Positions 61,053 to 64,000 of a DNA stretch of 64,000 bases are shown piece after piece; within the stretch, counting starts at the first letter, position 1; each line of letters opens with the position of its first letter. The notes under the pieces were generated by a model. The model saw only the letters and a program-made list of their open reading frames with translations. It had not been told where the DNA came from and did no database searches. The translations under genes and the position numbers were made by a program. Source of the DNA: Oligoflexus sp. (lineage in GTDB: Bacteria; Bdellovibrionota_B; Oligoflexia; Oligoflexales; Oligoflexaceae); the NCBI GenBank assembly GCA_014378195.1, contig JACMOC010000050.1, forward strand, positions 1 through 64,000, read 5' to 3'.

Positions 61053-62144
61053 TTATTCCGGCTGAATACGGCCCTTAAATTCTTCCGCCCCTTGGATGCT
61101 ACGCGTGATAGGGATGGGGCGCATGAAGATCCGGTCCTTGGTAAAATGGCCGATCCCATAAATTCCGCCCAGATCCTTGGTCTGCATCGACTCTAGCATA
61201 GGCTTGTTTTTGACGGAGAGCGAGAGGAAATAAGCCTGCAATATTATGCGGATGCTTTCGTAGGCGGCCGCGGCCAGCTCATCGGGTTTCTGCCCGTAGC
61301 GCTTTTCGTAAAGAGCCGCAAAGTCTTTCACGCCTTGATGCGGATCAAGGTTGGTATAACTTTGCACTTGATAAAGGGTGGCGACTGGCGATTTGCGCAA
61401 AAATCTCTTTCCCGTTAGAATATCGGCCTTGGTGTTGAGTATGGCTTCTAGCAGAGATTCTTTGGAGCCGAGGGCTGCGGGCACGAAATAGGTGTCGGGT
61501 TCGGTCATTTTAATATCGTTCCACACATTCCTTTGGTCGGTGTTCCAGGTGCCGACGACGAATCCCCCTGCCTTCTGAAAAGCTTCCTTGAAGCCTTCTG
61601 TCATTTCGGTGGAAATCTCATCGTCAGGATGAACGATGATAGCGGCGCGTTTTTTCTTGAGGTTTTGGGCTGCGTAAAATCCTAACATGCGCCCGTACCA
61701 ACGATGGCTCGGGACCATCGCATAAATCTGCCGTCGTTCGATCAATTCGCTACCGGATGATCGCACGAGAAAAAGCGGGATTTTATTAGAATCGAGTAGG
61801 GGAGCCAGAGCCTCGTTGACGATGTTGGAGTACGAGCCAATAAAAAGATTCACCTTTTGAGCCGCGATAAGGCGTTCGGCAGCTTTGAGGCCCTCGCTGG
61901 CCAGGCTTTTATCATCAGCCACGACAACGGCAATATGAATGGCTAACTCAGGATGGTCGGCACGAAATTCTTCGAGACCGAGTTTCACGGCTTTGGCCTG
62001 AGATTCGGCATATGGAGCAAGAGGGCCACTTTTAGGATAAATAAGTCCGACCTTGAAATTGGCATCTTGAAGATTACCTTGGGCCAGGGCCGCACCACAA
62101 AAGTACCATGAGGCTAAGATGATTTTTGTTAGATAATCTTTCAC
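61053..62144 (-). CDS. Periplasmic binding protein (branched-chain amino-acid type)
   Basis: A 363-residue protein with GTG start after AAAGGAC and a signal peptide (ILASWYFCGAALAQ). It has the Peripla_BP_6 fold: FKVGLIYPKSGPLAPYAESQAKAVKLG, VADDKSLASEGLKAAERLI, LFIGSYSNIVNEAL, PVAT-like KAIADILTG and LAAAAYESI. Typically it would bind amino acids or small organic ligands for an ABC transporter, but no permease or ATPase gene adjoins it, so it may be an orphan receptor. Confidence 0.75.
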   Translation of the reverse strand: MKDYLTKIILASWYFCGAALAQGNLQDANFKVGLIYPKSGPLAPYAESQAKAVKLGLEEFRADHPELAIHIAVVVADDKSLASEGLKAAERLIAAQKVNLFIGSYSNIVNEALAPLLDSNKIPLFLVRSSGSELIERRQIYAMVPSHRWYGRMLGFYAAQNLKKKRAAIIVHPDDEISTEMTEGFKEAFQKAGGFVVGTWNTDQRNVWNDIKMTEPDTYFVPAALGSKESLLEAILNTKADILTGKRFLRKSPVATLYQVQSYTNLDPHQGVKDFAALYEKRYGQKPDELAAAAYESIRIILQAYFLSLSVKNKPMLESMQTKDLGGIYGIGHFTKDRIFMRPIPITRSIQGAEEFKGRIQPE

Positions 62145-62262
62145 GAGTCGTCCTTTTCTGGCAACGTGAAGAACACGTTTCGCTTTGCTAAACTACCGAG
62201 AAAATGGCCTGAGGGAAAAGCTTTTCCAATGCCGGTCATTTAAACCAGTGCATGAGGACACA

Positions 62263-64000
<1,738 letters not shown>

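Overview
The window looks like chromosomal DNA of a Gram-negative bacterium, most likely an Oligoflexia/Bdellovibrionota-type lineage. This is an inference from gene style: many lipoproteins with short Ser/Thr/Pro-rich linkers, an OmpA-type outer-membrane protein, LolCDE-like export, a membrane CheA-like kinase, a CFI-box C-terminal protein and a GYF-PilZ protein. Base composition is moderate, and ordinary AGGAGG-type ribosome binding sites precede most genes, with frequent GTG and TTG starts. No taxonomic marker was searched.

Region 1 (1-2300) is a scrapyard. It holds a 5' half of a tRNA-Arg-like gene, a 3' half of a tRNA-Gly-like gene, and truncated pieces of a recombinase-like gene, a Fic protein, an NHL-repeat protein and a molybdenum hydroxylase large subunit, joined end to end. 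Region 2 (2.6-8 kb) has a lipoprotein with a kinase-like active-site pattern, a fascin/expansin-like lipoprotein, a YecM-like protein, an OmpA protein and a 49-residue basic protein.

Region 3 (8.0-20.2 kb) is the most notable part: a divergent, apparently complete biosynthetic and export locus. The minus-strand operon of nine genes, ended by a very strong hairpin, encodes an AMP-forming ligase, an ICMT-like membrane methyltransferase, a KASIII-like synthase with an altered active site, an AurF-type diiron oxygenase, two free-standing acyl carrier proteins, a thioester-reductase-like SDR, a phosphopantetheinyl transferase and a second, ferritin-like diiron protein. The plus-strand operon encodes a free-standing amino-acid adenylation domain and a LolCDE-like ABC exporter. 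Together they suggest assembly, oxygenation, methylation and export of a carrier-bound acyl/amino-acyl small molecule. I do not recognise the locus as a described pathway.

Region 4 (20-36 kb) mixes unknown lipoproteins, a TPR protein with a receiver domain lacking its Asp, an O-methyltransferase, one ISNCY-like insertion sequence, a tandem cytochrome-c-like lipoprotein, decayed genes (PldB-like hydrolase, Mn-catalase, a small Ser/Thr-rich gene) and two secreted or lipid-anchored proteins. Region 5 (35-64 kb) is more ordinary chromosome: rsmB, lapA-like, rpsA, a DnaJ-type chaperone, a CheA-like kinase, heme A synthase, an M28 peptidase, ybbP-ybbA-tesA, lysA, pepN, a metallo-beta-lactamase-fold hydrolase, rpsP-rimM-trmD, methyltransferases and the start of ligA, cut by the window end. 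I see no CRISPR array, rRNA gene or complete tRNA gene.
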